A stretch of 64,000 nucleotides of DNA from Mongoliibacter ruber (GCF_003003005.1 NZ_PVTR01000003.1:44704-108703), one strand, 5' to 3'; counted from the stretch's first letter, positions 1 through 8,911 are shown. A program made the numbers and translations. Notes: generated by a model from the sequence alone, not told the origin.

Positions 1-774
1 ACCCAACTGCACTCTGCTTCCAGAGAGCAACAACATGTTTTGGCCAAACATTACTTTATTATCCATTGTCCGATACTTAGCAAGGGTTTTAAGTGGCTCC
101 TTGCCTTTTGAACCTGTATTTTGATCCACCGTAGTCATCACACAACGAGCACAGGGCTTCGTAATTTTAAATTCAGCATCCCCTATTTTTACCGTATCCC
201 ATTCATCCTCTTCAAAAGCAGTGTTTCCAGAAAAAACAAGATTAGGTCTGAATCGCTCCATTCCTACAGGATCCATCAACCTGCCGTTGAGATCATCCAG
301 AGAAGCTTGTCCTATTAACAAGTAAGGCATCCCATCTGCAAAACTGACAGACTCTCCATTGACAGCATATTTTGGTTTTAGTCTCCTTTGTGCACTTAAA
401 GGCATACGTACTAGTCTCGCCGAAACTTCTAAAAAATCAGAAAACCAGGCCCCATACTTTTTGTCAAGAAGCTCTGCCTCCACTTCATCTTCCCAAATCT
501 GAACACTAATTTTACCTTCAGCTTCGGATTCAAAAGGTATAAATAGATAACGATCAGCATTAGTTTTATCAGTGACTTTGAGACCATTTTCTCCTAAAGT
601 CACTTGAAGCAAAGCCATCTTATGCAGTGATCGCTGTGACATAAATTTACCGTGTTCATCGACCAGCATCCACCTTCTGTCATGGGTAAAGCCCCTCTCT
701 TCCAGCGTCCAACTTTCCAACCGGATTCCCCCGAGAGATTTAATGGGATATATATAAATGTCCTGTAATTTCAT
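1..774 (-). CDS. MOSC domain protein (YcbX-like), 3' end outside window
   Basis: Reading the minus strand from an ATG at 774 gives 258 uninterrupted codons to the window edge, so the C-terminus is missing. The start MKLQDIYIYPIKSLGGI is the typical N-terminal beta-barrel opening (MOSC_N), and TKPCARCVMTTVD carries the conserved Cys region of the MOSC domain, which in characterised relatives (YcbX, mARC) binds molybdenum cofactor and reduces N-hydroxylated compounds. Family membership is seen in the sequence; the substrate is unknown. It is transcribed away from dnaK, and its promoter should lie in the 775-1230 gap. Confidence 0.85.
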   Translation of the reverse strand, partial: MKLQDIYIYPIKSLGGIRLESWTLEERGFTHDRRWMLVDEHGKFMSQRSLHKMALLQVTLGENGLKVTDKTNADRYLFIPFESEAEGKISVQIWEDEVEAELLDKKYGAWFSDFLEVSARLVRMPLSAQRRLKPKYAVNGESVSFADGMPYLLIGQASLDDLNGRLMDPVGMERFRPNLVFSGNTAFEEDEWDTVKIGDAEFKITKPCARCVMTTVDQNTGSKGKEPLKTLAKYRTMDNKVMFGQNMLLLSGSRVQLG

Positions 775-999
775 AAGTGCAATATCATAAAAAAATAAGC
801 TGAAAATAAAAAATCACCTGTATATGAGAGGTTTTTTAAATTGACAGCATCATGGAGCAAATCAAGCATATAAAAAACACCAAGCCCCATTTTAATCTTT
901 CTCTCAAAAGTTCATTGTGTTGCATATCTAGAAGATACAATTCTCTCTAAAAAGGTTGCTTCAGCTATTGGCCATATTTAATCCACCATTGACAGAATT

Positions 1000-1130
1000 G
1001 TAAGAGTCGCCACTCTGATCCCGATAGCTTATACGGGAGCGGGGTCTCCTACCTTGTGGGAGATATTTCAACTCCGAAAGCCTGCCGACATGAAGTAGGC
1101 TCCTTTCAGCATGACGCGAACCATGCTGTC
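1000..1130. repeat. hairpin-rich intergenic block upstream of dnaK
   Basis: The 561-base gap 775-1335 has no credible gene. Inside it lie three consecutive inverted repeats: TCCCG/CGGGA (about 1019-1038), TCTCC/GGAGA (about 1047-1065) and CAGCATG/CATGCTG (1107-1113 and 1122-1128). The style (short GC-rich stems in an AT-rich gap, phrases such as GATCCCGATAGC) is that of dispersed intergenic repeats in this lineage. A short fragment of similar wording occurs near 10670-10700. Its function is unknown. Confidence 0.5.
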
Positions 1131-1234
1131 ATTTCCATTCAGTAAATGCCAAATTTTACAAACTCATCATGACAAACTTTTCTAGTTTCCAATGACATGA
1201 TGTGGTAAATAAGAACAAATCCATGACACAAATC

Positions 1235-1296
1235 TGTCAATCTGACACAAAACTCTTTCAACATCCTATTGGCACATCCATTGTCATAATGGATTT
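1235..1296 (+). promoter_or_regulatory. candidate sigma-54 promoter with upstream palindrome for dnaK
   Basis: TTGGCAC (1269-1275) followed by TTGT (1281-1284) places GG and GT exactly ten bases apart, the -24/-12 spacing of sigma-54 promoters (consensus GG-N10-GC; the C is T here). It is 52 bases before the dnaK ATG. The perfect palindrome TGTCA-ATC-TGACA at 1235-1247 lies about 25 bases upstream and could bind an activator or repressor. This is a motif match only. Confidence 0.45.
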
Positions 1297-1335
1297 GCAT
1301 AAGAATTAGTAACTAAAATTTGAAAATATAATATC

Positions 1336-3255
1336 ATGGGAAAAATCATAGGTATAGACTTGGGTACTACCAACTCCTGTGTTGCTGTAATGGAAGGTAA
1401 CGAGCCGGTAGTGATCCAAAATTCGGAAGGAAGAAGGACTACGCCATCTATCGTAGCATTCTTGGACAATGGTAACGGAGAAAGAAAAGTAGGTGATCCC
1501 GCTAAAAGGCAGGCAATTACCAATCCGGCCAATACCATTTCTTCTGTAAAGAGATTTATGGGCAAAAAATTCTCTGAAGTATCTGAAGAGAAAAAACATG
1601 CTTCATACAAAGTAGAACAAGGATCCAACGATACCTTGGTCATCAGAATTGGAGACAGATCCTACACCCCACAGGAATTGTCAGCCATGATTCTTCAAAA
1701 AATGAAGAGCACAGCTGAAGACTTTTTGGGTCAGGAAGTAACTGAAGCTGTCATCACAGTACCCGCATACTTCAATGATGCAGAGCGTCAGGCTACAAAA
1801 GAAGCAGGTCAGATTGCAGGTCTTGAAGTAAAAAGAATAATCAACGAACCTACTGCTGCCGCCTTGGCTTACGGCATGGATAAGAAAAACCAGGATATGA
1901 AAATCGCTGTGTATGACCTTGGTGGTGGTACATTTGACGTGTCTATCTTGGAATTAGGTGATGGTGTATTTGAAGTGAAGTCAACCAACGGTGATGTTCA
2001 CCTTGGTGGTGATGACTTTGATCAAGTAATCATCAACTGGTTGGCAGATGAATTCAAATCCGAAGAGCAAATAGACTTGAGACAAGATCCTATGGCCCTT
2101 CAGAGATTAAAAGAAGCTGCCGAGAAAGCAAAAATTGAGTTATCAAGTTCTTCTTCTACAGAAATCAACTTGCCTTATATCACCGCTACTCAGTCAGGAC
2201 CAAAGCACTTGGTTAGAAACTTGAGTAGGGCAAAATTTGAGCAACTTTCCGAAAGCTTGGTTAAAAGATCCATGGATCCTTGTATAAAGGCTTTGAAAGA
2301 TGCAGGAATGACAGCATCTGATATCGATGAAGTAATCTTGGTAGGTGGTTCTACAAGAATCCCTAAAATCCAAGAAGAGGTTGAGAAATTCTTTGGAAAG
2401 AAACCATCTAAAGGTGTAAACCCTGATGAAGTAGTAGCTATTGGAGCGGCTATCCAAGGGGGTGTGTTGACTGGAGAAGTGAAAGATGTATTGTTGCTTG
2501 ATGTGACTCCATTATCTCTAGGAATAGAAACAATGGGCGGCGTGTTCACAAAGCTTATTGAGGCAAATACTACTATTCCTTCTAAAAAATCAGAGGTGTT
2601 CTCTACGGCAGCAGACAATCAGCCGGCTGTAGATATCCATGTATTGCAAGGTGAGAGACCTTTGGCAAAAGACAACAGGTCTATTGGAAGGTTCCAATTG
2701 AGCGATATTCCACCTGCACAAAGAGGAGTTCCTCAGATCGAAGTGACTTTCGATATTGATGCCAACGGTATTCTTAATGTTTCTGCGAAAGACAAAGGAA
2801 CTGGAAAAGAACAAAAAATCAAGATTGAAGCTTCTTCAGGTCTTTCTCAGGATGATATCGAAAGAATGAAGAAAGAAGCAGAAGCAAATGCTGCAGGAGA
2901 TAAAGCTGAAAAAGAGAAGATCGAAAAACTCAACTCAGCAGATAGCTTGATTTTCTCTACAGAAAAACAATTGAAAGACTACGGAGACAAACTTTCTGAT
3001 GGCAATAAAGCCAACATCAACAGCGCTTTGGAAACTTTGAAGAAAGCCCATGAATCAAAAGACTTGGCAGGTATTGATACCGCTATGGAAGGTCTTAACA
3101 AAGCATGGGAAGCCGCTTCTCAAGAAATGTACAATGCTGCAGGCGGAGCGGAAGGTGCACAACCTGGCGCTGACGCAAATGCTGGCGGTTCGGCAGAAGC
3201 TGGTGATGGTGTTTCTGACGTAGACTACGAAGAAGTGTCTGAAGACAAAAAATAA
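1336..3255 (+). CDS. dnaK: molecular chaperone DnaK (Hsp70)
   Basis: This is a 639-residue cytosolic Hsp70 that folds client proteins by ATP-driven binding and release, working with DnaJ and GrpE (neither is in the window). [17 protein letters not shown] opens the nucleotide-binding domain, [14 protein letters not shown] is the second phosphate-binding motif and [11 protein letters not shown] the adenosine motif; [14 protein letters not shown] starts the substrate-binding domain. The tail has an Ala/Gly-rich linker and ends [12 protein letters not shown]. Length and motifs are normal. It has its own promoter region and a terminator directly downstream, so it is probably monocistronic. Confidence 0.98.
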   Translation: MGKIIGIDLGTTNSCVAVMEGNEPVVIQNSEGRRTTPSIVAFLDNGNGERKVGDPAKRQAITNPANTISSVKRFMGKKFSEVSEEKKHASYKVEQGSNDTLVIRIGDRSYTPQELSAMILQKMKSTAEDFLGQEVTEAVITVPAYFNDAERQATKEAGQIAGLEVKRIINEPTAAALAYGMDKKNQDMKIAVYDLGGGTFDVSILELGDGVFEVKSTNGDVHLGGDDFDQVIINWLADEFKSEEQIDLRQDPMALQRLKEAAEKAKIELSSSSSTEINLPYITATQSGPKHLVRNLSRAKFEQLSESLVKRSMDPCIKALKDAGMTASDIDEVILVGGSTRIPKIQEEVEKFFGKKPSKGVNPDEVVAIGAAIQGGVLTGEVKDVLLLDVTPLSLGIETMGGVFTKLIEANTTIPSKKSEVFSTAADNQPAVDIHVLQGERPLAKDNRSIGRFQLSDIPPAQRGVPQIEVTFDIDANGILNVSAKDKGTGKEQKIKIEASSGLSQDDIERMKKEAEANAAGDKAEKEKIEKLNSADSLIFSTEKQLKDYGDKLSDGNKANINSALETLKKAHESKDLAGIDTAMEGLNKAWEAASQEMYNAAGGAEGAQPGADANAGGSAEAGDGVSDVDYEEVSEDKK

Positions 3256-3270
3256 TTCTTAATAAATCTC

Positions 3271-3313
3271 AAAAAGAGGGCATCTGTATTTGATATGGAT
3301 GCCTCTTTTTTTG
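3271..3313 (+). terminator. rho-independent terminator of dnaK
   Basis: A stem GAGGGCATC / GATGCCTC (one bulged G) is followed by a run of T, 16 bases after the dnaK stop codon. Confidence 0.8.
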
Positions 3314-3353
3314 GGAAGCAGGAGACAAGAGTCAACATAATTCTGATTTTTAT

Positions 3354-3555
3354 GGAATTACGATTTACGAAATACGATTTACGAGGCTTTTTTGTGTTCA
3401 TTGCAGCAAATCATTTGAAATAGCAATTCATAAAGTTTATCTGTATATGATCTTGTTTGCATGTCTTGCCTTGTTTTCTCGGTCTCAAATCTAAATTCTG
3501 AAATCTACAATCTAAAATTGTCACTCTGGCTCTCGCTTCTAATTTCTAAACGTCT
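3354..3555. repeat. heptamer-phased intergenic stretches before the GroES-like gene
   Basis: The 305-base gap holds two runs of degenerate 7-base units. On the plus strand about 3356-3384 reads ATTTACG / AAATACG / ATTTACG. On the minus strand 3484-3519 reads ATTTTAG / ATTGTAG / ATTTCAG / AATTTAG. The second run is the same unit family as the left arm of the satellite around 52-54 kb. A third run of CTCTCG / TTCTAA-like units fills 3526-3555. Confidence 0.55.
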
Positions 3556-3560
3556 AAAAC

Positions 3561-3935
3561 ATGCAATTGACTCCTGACAATAAACTGAAAAAACTGATCA
3601 TCGTGGGCGACCGTGTTTTGATCAAACTGAGAAAAGCTGATGAAAAAACCTCTTCCGGACTTTACTTGCCACCTGGAGTGCAAGAGAAGGAAAAGGTACA
3701 GCAAGGCTATATCATCAAAACGGGTCCAGGCTATCCCATACCTTCTCCTGTAGAAGATGATGAACCATGGAAAGAACGTGATGAAAGCATCAAATATATT
3801 CCTCTACAAGCCAAAGAAGGAGATTTGGCTATTTTCTTGGTAAATGGTTCATACGAAGTGATGTATGAAGGTGAAAAATACTTTATCGTTCCCCAGCATT
3901 CTATTTTGATGCTGGAAAGGGAAGAGGAGTTGTAA
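3561..3935 (+). CDS. divergent GroES-family co-chaperonin-like protein
   Basis: This 124-residue protein has the GroES fold signature: IVGDRVLIKLRKADEKTSSG (residues about 14-33), the mobile-loop region with YLPPG, and a C-terminal YEGEKYFIVPQHSILML segment. Normal GroES is about 92-97 residues; here roughly 30 extra residues (PIPSPVEDDEPWKERDES) sit in the middle. No groL gene follows, so this is probably a paralogue rather than the main co-chaperonin. It lies 300 bases after dnaK, which fits a proteostasis role, but no specific function can be read. Confidence 0.8.
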   Translation: MQLTPDNKLKKLIIVGDRVLIKLRKADEKTSSGLYLPPGVQEKEKVQQGYIIKTGPGYPIPSPVEDDEPWKERDESIKYIPLQAKEGDLAIFLVNGSYEVMYEGEKYFIVPQHSILMLEREEEL

Positions 3936-4009
3936 GAGGGAGTGAACAATAAGCAGTATGAGAATGATCTGAGATAAGAATAAAATTTATTATTTAACTT
4001 GTCTTTCCT

Positions 4010-4408
4010 TCAAATATGAAAATAGATATTAATAGAAATAAAATGAATTACAATATTCATGGGGATCAAAACCTTGTTTCTTTTGAATCGATAAATAAAG
4101 AACAGAACCAATACAAATACTATCAAAGAGGAATAGAGCATAATCAATCTATAACTATGACTTACAAACATCCCTGTTTGAAGGGAAAGCTGAACCGCAA
4201 TTCCTAAGTAAATAAGAAAATCAATGGTAGGAGAATCAGATGTATTGAAAAACCCTGCAAAAGCCTTAATTGCAAAATATAAGGAGATAATTAGAAGCCC
4301 TATAACTATTGGAAAAATAGAGATAAGCCCAACAGAGTATAAAAAAATTGCCAAAAATGACAAACCGTAGTAGCCAATTGCTACAAATTTTGGATAATTC
4401 AACTCCAT
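4010..4408 (-). CDS. small integral membrane protein, unknown function
   Basis: This is a 132-residue protein with about four hydrophobic segments (roughly residues 10-32, 34-52, 64-82 and 88-107), a short positively charged loop (YRFKRNK) and a hydrophobic C-terminus. No family is recognised. It ends just after the GroES-like gene (convergent) and is followed upstream on its own strand by another small unknown gene. Its composition is AT-rich like the surroundings. It is probably a real inner-membrane protein, but support is only the long hydrophobic frame. Confidence 0.55.
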   Translation of the reverse strand: MELNYPKFVAIGYYGLSFLAIFLYSVGLISIFPIVIGLLIISLYFAIKAFAGFFNTSDSPTIDFLIYLGIAVQLSLQTGMFVSHSYRLIMLYSSLIVFVLVLFFIYRFKRNKVLIPMNIVIHFISINIYFHI

Positions 4409-4456
4409 ATTGATTAAAATTTAGATTTTAAATTTTATTATTTTTTTCTAACGAAA

Positions 4457-4705
4457 CTAATCCTCAGTTAATGACAAATAGATACAGTTCACCCATATTG
4501 CCGCCATACCGCCAGCTGCCAAATCATATACTACAACGGTAGTTTCAAACCAGGTATCTGCATCCTCAAATTGATCATTTACCTTTTGTTCTGCACAATC
4601 TAAAACGTCACATTCAAATTTGGAATCACAGGCTATCCTTCCATTTTCCAAGTTTACCTTTTGGTGCAGGATACTGCTATACGCCTTTAAAACAGCAAGC
4701 TGCAT
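4457..4705 (-). CDS. hypothetical 82-residue protein
   Basis: The frame starts at ATG 4705 (a TTG one codon upstream is less likely) and reads MQLAVLKAYSSILHQKV onward. It has Cys residues at DSKFECDVLDCAEQK and a small Gly/Ala patch (YDLAAGGMAAIWVNC). No family is recognised. It lies 48 bases upstream of the membrane-protein gene on the same strand, so the two may be co-transcribed. Function cannot be inferred. Confidence 0.45.
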   Translation of the reverse strand: MQLAVLKAYSSILHQKVNLENGRIACDSKFECDVLDCAEQKVNDQFEDADTWFETTVVVYDLAAGGMAAIWVNCIYLSLTED

Positions 4706-4840
4706 CAAAAGATATTCTTTTTTTACATCAGTTAAGGCTTAGAACTTTGACAGGAATTTATTGACTGTAGGACACAATTTAACTTTGCATTAAATATTAT
4801 TTAAACCTTCGAATTTTACTTTTTAAATTCTTTCCATTTT

Positions 4841-5809
4841 CTATTTCCCCAACATAGCAAACTCCTTTGCAAAATAGCTCAAGATCACATTGGCTCCTGC
4901 CCTCTTAATGCTGAGCAGAGATTCCAGCATGGCCCTTTCTCCATCCAACCAACCTCTCCCAGCAGAGGCTTTAATCATAGCATATTCTCCACTGACATTG
5001 TAAGCCGCTATGGGCAGATTGGAATTGTCTTTCAAAAGACGGATAACATCCAAGTAAGCCAATGCAGGTTTGACCATTAAAAAATCAGCTCCTTCTTCTG
5101 TATCCAAATCCGCTTCAATCAAGGCCTCTTGGTAATTGGCAGAGTCCATTTGGTAAGTTTTCTTATCCCCCATTTTCGGAGCCGAATCCAAAGCGTCTCT
5201 GAAAGGACCGTAAAAAGCAGAGGCATATTTTGCTGTGTAAGACATAATTGACACATCTGTAAAGCCATTTTCATCCAAAACACTCCTTATGTAACCAACT
5301 CTTCCATCCATCATATCCGACGGTCCCAGGATATCTGCTCCTGCCTGGGCTTGAGCCAAAGACATTTTTCCCAAAATCTCCAAAGTCTCATCATTCAGGA
5401 TTTTCCCATCTTCTACCAATCCATCGTGTCCATCTGAACTGTAAGGATCCATTGCCACATCGGTCATCACTACAATTTCCGGAAAAGTAGTCTTGATTTT
5501 ATGAATGGCCTGAAGATAAAAAGTCTCAGGATTGTGACTTTCAGTTGCATACTTATCTTTTTTGGATTCGGGATATGCTGGAAAAATATCAAATGCCATG
5601 ATACCAAGATTAGCGCATTCCTCTATTTCTTTCAGCATCAGATCTAGAGAATACCTATAAATCCCAGGCATGGACGCTACTTCTATTTTTTGGTTAACGC
5701 CATCTATCAAGAACATGGGAAATATAAAGTCTTTAACAGAAAGCCTTGTTTCTTCGACCATATTTCTGATGGCCTGTGATTTTCTGTTTCTTCTTGGTCT
5801 TCTGAACAT
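4841..5809 (-). CDS. hemB: delta-aminolevulinic acid dehydratase (porphobilinogen synthase)
   Basis: HemB condenses two 5-aminolevulinate molecules to porphobilinogen in haem synthesis. The start was placed at the ATG giving MFRRPRRNRK, the usual opening; a GTG ten codons upstream is unlikely. The two active-site lysines are K194 (YTAKYASAFYG) and K247 (MVKPALAYLD, Schiff base). The metal loop reads DVAMDPYSSDGHDG, so the three Cys of zinc-dependent enzymes are A119, D121 and D129: the zinc-independent, Mg-type site. The 322-residue length is normal. It lies 29 bases downstream of the TlpA-like gene, probably in one operon. Confidence 0.97.
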   Translation of the reverse strand: MFRRPRRNRKSQAIRNMVEETRLSVKDFIFPMFLIDGVNQKIEVASMPGIYRYSLDLMLKEIEECANLGIMAFDIFPAYPESKKDKYATESHNPETFYLQAIHKIKTTFPEIVVMTDVAMDPYSSDGHDGLVEDGKILNDETLEILGKMSLAQAQAGADILGPSDMMDGRVGYIRSVLDENGFTDVSIMSYTAKYASAFYGPFRDALDSAPKMGDKKTYQMDSANYQEALIEADLDTEEGADFLMVKPALAYLDVIRLLKDNSNLPIAAYNVSGEYAMIKASAGRGWLDGERAMLESLLSIKRAGANVILSYFAKEFAMLGK

Positions 5810-5838
5810 AATTGAACGATTTTTACGCAAAGTTAACA

Positions 5839-6351
5839 CTATTCAGCTGAAGCATGTTCATTTAGAAACCGCTTAATCTTTTGAATATTTGTTGAAGATG
5901 CCCCAATAAACACATCAGCTACTTGACCTTCTTTGTCTATCAGAATATGTATAGGAATTGCTCTGCCACCATATTCTTTTTCTAAAGATTTGAGAAGTTT
6001 GATAGCGTCTTGATTGCCAAAACTGGTTTCATAATCAAATTCAAAACTTGGCCTTTTTTTCTGAAATGCCTTGAATGTACTTTCCTGTTCATCAGAAAAT
6101 GCCAAGAATCTTACATTTTGACCCTCATATTCTTTGACAATTTTGTTCATTTCAGGTATTTCCTGGATACAAGGCCCACACCAAGTCGCCCAAACATTGA
6201 TGACTGCCACTTCTCCTGGCGCTAATTCTGTCATACCTGAATTTTTCCGAAGAGTTTTATTCACTTCTTCCTTGTAATTGATCAATTCTTTTTCATTACC
6301 ATAAAAAAGAAGGAAGCATAATACCGAAAATGCTGAGATAAAAATTTTCAT
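5839..6351 (-). CDS. TlpA-like thioredoxin-fold protein, exported
   Basis: This is a 170-residue protein starting at MKIFISAFSVLCFLLF, a signal or anchor segment; the longer frame upstream begins at a non-ATG codon. VINVWATWCGPCIQEIPEM contains the CGPC redox motif of the TlpA/ResA group, and RAIPIHILIDKEGQV holds the conserved cis-Pro region (AIP). Such proteins reduce disulfides in the periplasm, often for cytochrome c maturation or stress defence. Its place directly before hemB suggests a haem link, which is inference only. Confidence 0.88.
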   Translation of the reverse strand: MKIFISAFSVLCFLLFYGNEKELINYKEEVNKTLRKNSGMTELAPGEVAVINVWATWCGPCIQEIPEMNKIVKEYEGQNVRFLAFSDEQESTFKAFQKKRPSFEFDYETSFGNQDAIKLLKSLEKEYGGRAIPIHILIDKEGQVADVFIGASSTNIQKIKRFLNEHASAE

Positions 6352-6402
6352 TGTAAATGGATTTAAGACAGTGAAATATATAATCTTTAGTTGAAAGTAC
6401 AA

Positions 6403-6433
6403 AAAAAACAGGCCCTACCAAGGCCTGCTTTTT
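6403..6433 (-). terminator. terminator of the porin gene
   Basis: The stem CAGGCC / GGCCTG with a 7-base loop is followed on the minus strand by eight T residues. It lies about 35 bases past the porin stop codon. Confidence 0.8.
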
Positions 6434-6465
6434 ACTTTTCAATAGACTAAACTTTATTTTTTTTT

Positions 6466-7680
6466 TTAGAAATTCACTTGAGCTTGCAATCTCAGCAAAC
6501 TTCCTTTTTGCCTGTTATCAGGATTGAGTGAATTTTCAAATGTCCTATCTGATATGGTATACATCGCTACCAATTCAAAATTTCTGTTTGGCTGCCATTC
6601 AATTCCAAGTTCCAATTCATTTACTCTATGGCGCGTAGCATCCAATTCGAATTTTTTCCCTCCTTTATAATAGTGATACCTGGTAAAAGGAATGAAAATA
6701 TCTTTCCCTGTTTGGATAAAATAGTTGGCCAGTACGTATCCACCTCGAAGTGGTGCATCTTTGACTTCATTGGTTTCAGGATCATACTCTGGTCCTCTTC
6801 CCCAGTTGAATTCAGCTTGAATTCCAAAGGGCTGAGGATATACTATCACACTTGGCCCGTACCTGAATTCTTCAAATTCGGTCTGATCAAAGTCAGTTTG
6901 AGGATTTCTGTTGATGACAAATTTTCCTGTATATGCTTGAAATGAAGTTTCTATAAACTGACCGGATGGCAACTCCCAAGGGTAGGAAGCGCGGCTGACA
7001 ACATGGAAGTTTTTGTTTCTTTCCGGAAGGTTGGCAGTTTGTCCATTGTAGAGTCCCAAGCCAAACACTCCGTAGTCTCCGGATCCTTTAAGTCCTGAAG
7101 ACACCAAGTAGTTGAATCTTTGTCTGATTTCAGAAGGTGCATAGTAGAAAAACACCCCTAGGTCCCTTTCATTCAAAACAGCCGAGTTTAATCCATCATG
7201 ACGATCAAGTGGAAGTCTGTTCTGACTTGATTGAAGGTTTTCGAAACCAAATGGTACTTTTGACTGACCGATTCTTAACCTGAATTCCTGCTTAGCATCT
7301 AAGCCCAAATCAAAATAAGCATCTCTTATCTGGGCAAAATTATTTCCTCCAGAAGCCAAATCTGGCTGGATATACATAAAAATACGTTCGTGAATTTGCC
7401 CGGAAAATATCATCCTGATCCTTCTGAAAAAAAATCCTCCACCATCACCACCCCAAGAGCGGTCGCACTGGGCACACTGAAGGTCTGGATTGGTTTCTAA
7501 CAAACCATTGTAACGCATCTGGGCATAGCCTCGAAGCTGAATGGTTTCATACCATGGTTTTGTCAACTTTTTGCTACTTGGCGCAGCATTGTTCAGGGAA
7601 TCTCTTTCAACGTCCCTTGCAAAAACGTTGGAAAAGGTCACGATCATGAAGATCATGGTCCCTGCGAATATTTTTCGCAT
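6466..7680 (-). CDS. OprO/OprP-like outer-membrane porin
   Basis: This is a 404-residue beta-barrel protein with signal peptide MRKIFAGTMIFMIVTFSNVFA; the start at 7680 was preferred over an upstream alternative codon because the signal peptide begins there. LRGYAQMRYNGL, GGFFFRRIRMIFSGQI and LRIGQSKVPFGFENLQSSQNRLPLDR resemble phosphate-selective porin family barrels, and it ends in the aromatic C-terminus QAQVNF. A CAQC motif lies near residue 74. In Bacteroidota, proteins of this family are annotated as porins for anions, but the substrate cannot be read here. Confidence 0.85.
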   Translation of the reverse strand: MRKIFAGTMIFMIVTFSNVFARDVERDSLNNAAPSSKKLTKPWYETIQLRGYAQMRYNGLLETNPDLQCAQCDRSWGGDGGGFFFRRIRMIFSGQIHERIFMYIQPDLASGGNNFAQIRDAYFDLGLDAKQEFRLRIGQSKVPFGFENLQSSQNRLPLDRHDGLNSAVLNERDLGVFFYYAPSEIRQRFNYLVSSGLKGSGDYGVFGLGLYNGQTANLPERNKNFHVVSRASYPWELPSGQFIETSFQAYTGKFVINRNPQTDFDQTEFEEFRYGPSVIVYPQPFGIQAEFNWGRGPEYDPETNEVKDAPLRGGYVLANYFIQTGKDIFIPFTRYHYYKGGKKFELDATRHRVNELELGIEWQPNRNFELVAMYTISDRTFENSLNPDNRQKGSLLRLQAQVNF

Positions 7681-7990
7681 CTCAAGAAATAGTTTAAGTA
7701 ATTGAATACTTATTGTACAGCGACACAAAGGTGCGACACCAATATTTCTTTATAATGATGCAGATATTATGAATTTGTTAACAGAAAAAAGGGCTTCACC
7801 TACCGTAATCAACCAATAAGACTCAAAAAAATGCTTTGAATCATAAAAAGAAGGCAATGTCTAAAATAAACCGACATTAAGGCAATGTTAACAAACTGTC
7901 AATGTTAAAAAATGCTTAAAAAATTGTTACCTAACTTTAGATAAAACTGAGCGTTTTTAAATTTTTCTCCAATAAAAAAGACTGATTGAA
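7681..7990. other. intergenic region between HAD phosphatase and porin
   Basis: This is a 310-base AT-rich gap holding the upstream region of the minus-strand porin and the 3' side of the HAD gene. No gene, strong hairpin or clear repeat is seen. Confidence 0.5.
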
Positions 7991-8647
7991 TCACGAAGAA
8001 ACTAAAGAATAAAGCTGTTTAATATTGATCTCATGGTAGTTGTTGATATACAAATCACATGGTGGCAATTCATCTTTAGCATGAGAAGAAAGTACTCCCA
8101 CGACTTTCATTCCAGCTCTGATAGCAGCAGTAACTCCTGAAAATGAGTCCTCAAACACAATACAATTCTCTGGGTGCTCCTCTAGGTTTTTGGCTGATTG
8201 GAGGTATACTTCCGGTTCGGGCTTGTGTTTGGTCACATCCTCACTTGCCAAGATGGATTCCATTTGGTTTTTGAGTCCCAGTGTCCCTACGATGAGATCA
8301 AGGTTTGCTCTGGGTGCCGAAGTTGCCACTCCTGTCAATAGACCATCTTCTTTTATTTTACCAAAAAAGTCTAAAAACCCGTCGATTGGTTTTACTATAT
8401 CTTTATAAATATCCCTAAACAGACTTTCTTTCTCATCTTCCAATTCCAATAACTCGGCTCCCTCAATTTTTCTGCCCAGAAAATGACTTAAAATGTAGGA
8501 ATTGTTTTTACCATACATGTGCAAGGCAAACTCATCTTCAGTTGGAAAAAGGTCTCTTTTGGCAAAAAACTCTTTGAAGGCAATAGAATGAAATGGATTG
8601 GTATGGCAGATCACTCCGTCCATATCGAAAATGATGGCTTTGGTCAT
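7991..8647 (-). CDS. HAD-superfamily phosphatase/phosphomutase (beta-PGM-like)
   Basis: This is a 218-residue cytosolic enzyme. IIFDMDGVICHTNPFHSIAF gives the HAD motif I (nucleophile D8, acid D10) and the cap-domain start typical of the beta-phosphoglucomutase group. GVATSAPRANLDLI is motif II, K in HKPEPEVYL motif III, and VFEDSFSGVTAAIRAGMKVV motif IV. The enzyme probably dephosphorylates or isomerises a small sugar phosphate; the exact substrate is not predictable. It appears to be a single-gene unit. Confidence 0.9.
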   Translation of the reverse strand: MTKAIIFDMDGVICHTNPFHSIAFKEFFAKRDLFPTEDEFALHMYGKNNSYILSHFLGRKIEGAELLELEDEKESLFRDIYKDIVKPIDGFLDFFGKIKEDGLLTGVATSAPRANLDLIVGTLGLKNQMESILASEDVTKHKPEPEVYLQSAKNLEEHPENCIVFEDSFSGVTAAIRAGMKVVGVLSSHAKDELPPCDLYINNYHEINIKQLYSLVSS

Positions 8648-8761
8648 GGTTTAATAGGCTCTTTGGTTTGGTAAAGCTAACAAAAAAAGAAAACAAGACT
8701 TGTATTACAGAAAACTATAGTTTTATCAATTTTTGTTACTTTAAATGTTGTGCAGCTTTTT

Positions 8762-8791
8762 AAAAAGCCCTCAATGTTTTGAGGGCTTTTC
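8762..8791 (-). terminator. terminator, probably of rocD
   Basis: A 9-bp perfect stem AGCCCTCAA / TTGAGGGCT with a 4-base loop has A and T runs on both sides. It lies on the 3' side of rocD and upstream of the HAD gene, so it most likely ends rocD transcripts. Confidence 0.7.
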
Positions 8792-8822
8792 TAAGAAATA
8801 TTTACGTTCGCTTTTAATAAAA

Positions 8823-8911
8823 TATGTATATCCGCTTTCATACCAGTAGAATCATAATAGAATTAACCTGTGATTTCGAACCAATATCCTTAAATATCTG
8901 ATATTATTATT
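8823..8911 (+). repeat. MITE-like element, copy 1 (right end missing)
   Basis: From ATGTATATCCGCTTTCATAC onward it matches the copies at 17893-18047 and 38816-38969 for about 90 bases and then decays, leaving no right end. It sits in the 304-base gap between the HAD gene and rocD. Confidence 0.75.

Noticed and set aside
1284..1643. 119-codon minus-strand frame across the dnaK start
   Set aside because: It lies fully antisense to the conserved dnaK N-terminus and its translation resembles no family; it is a shadow frame.
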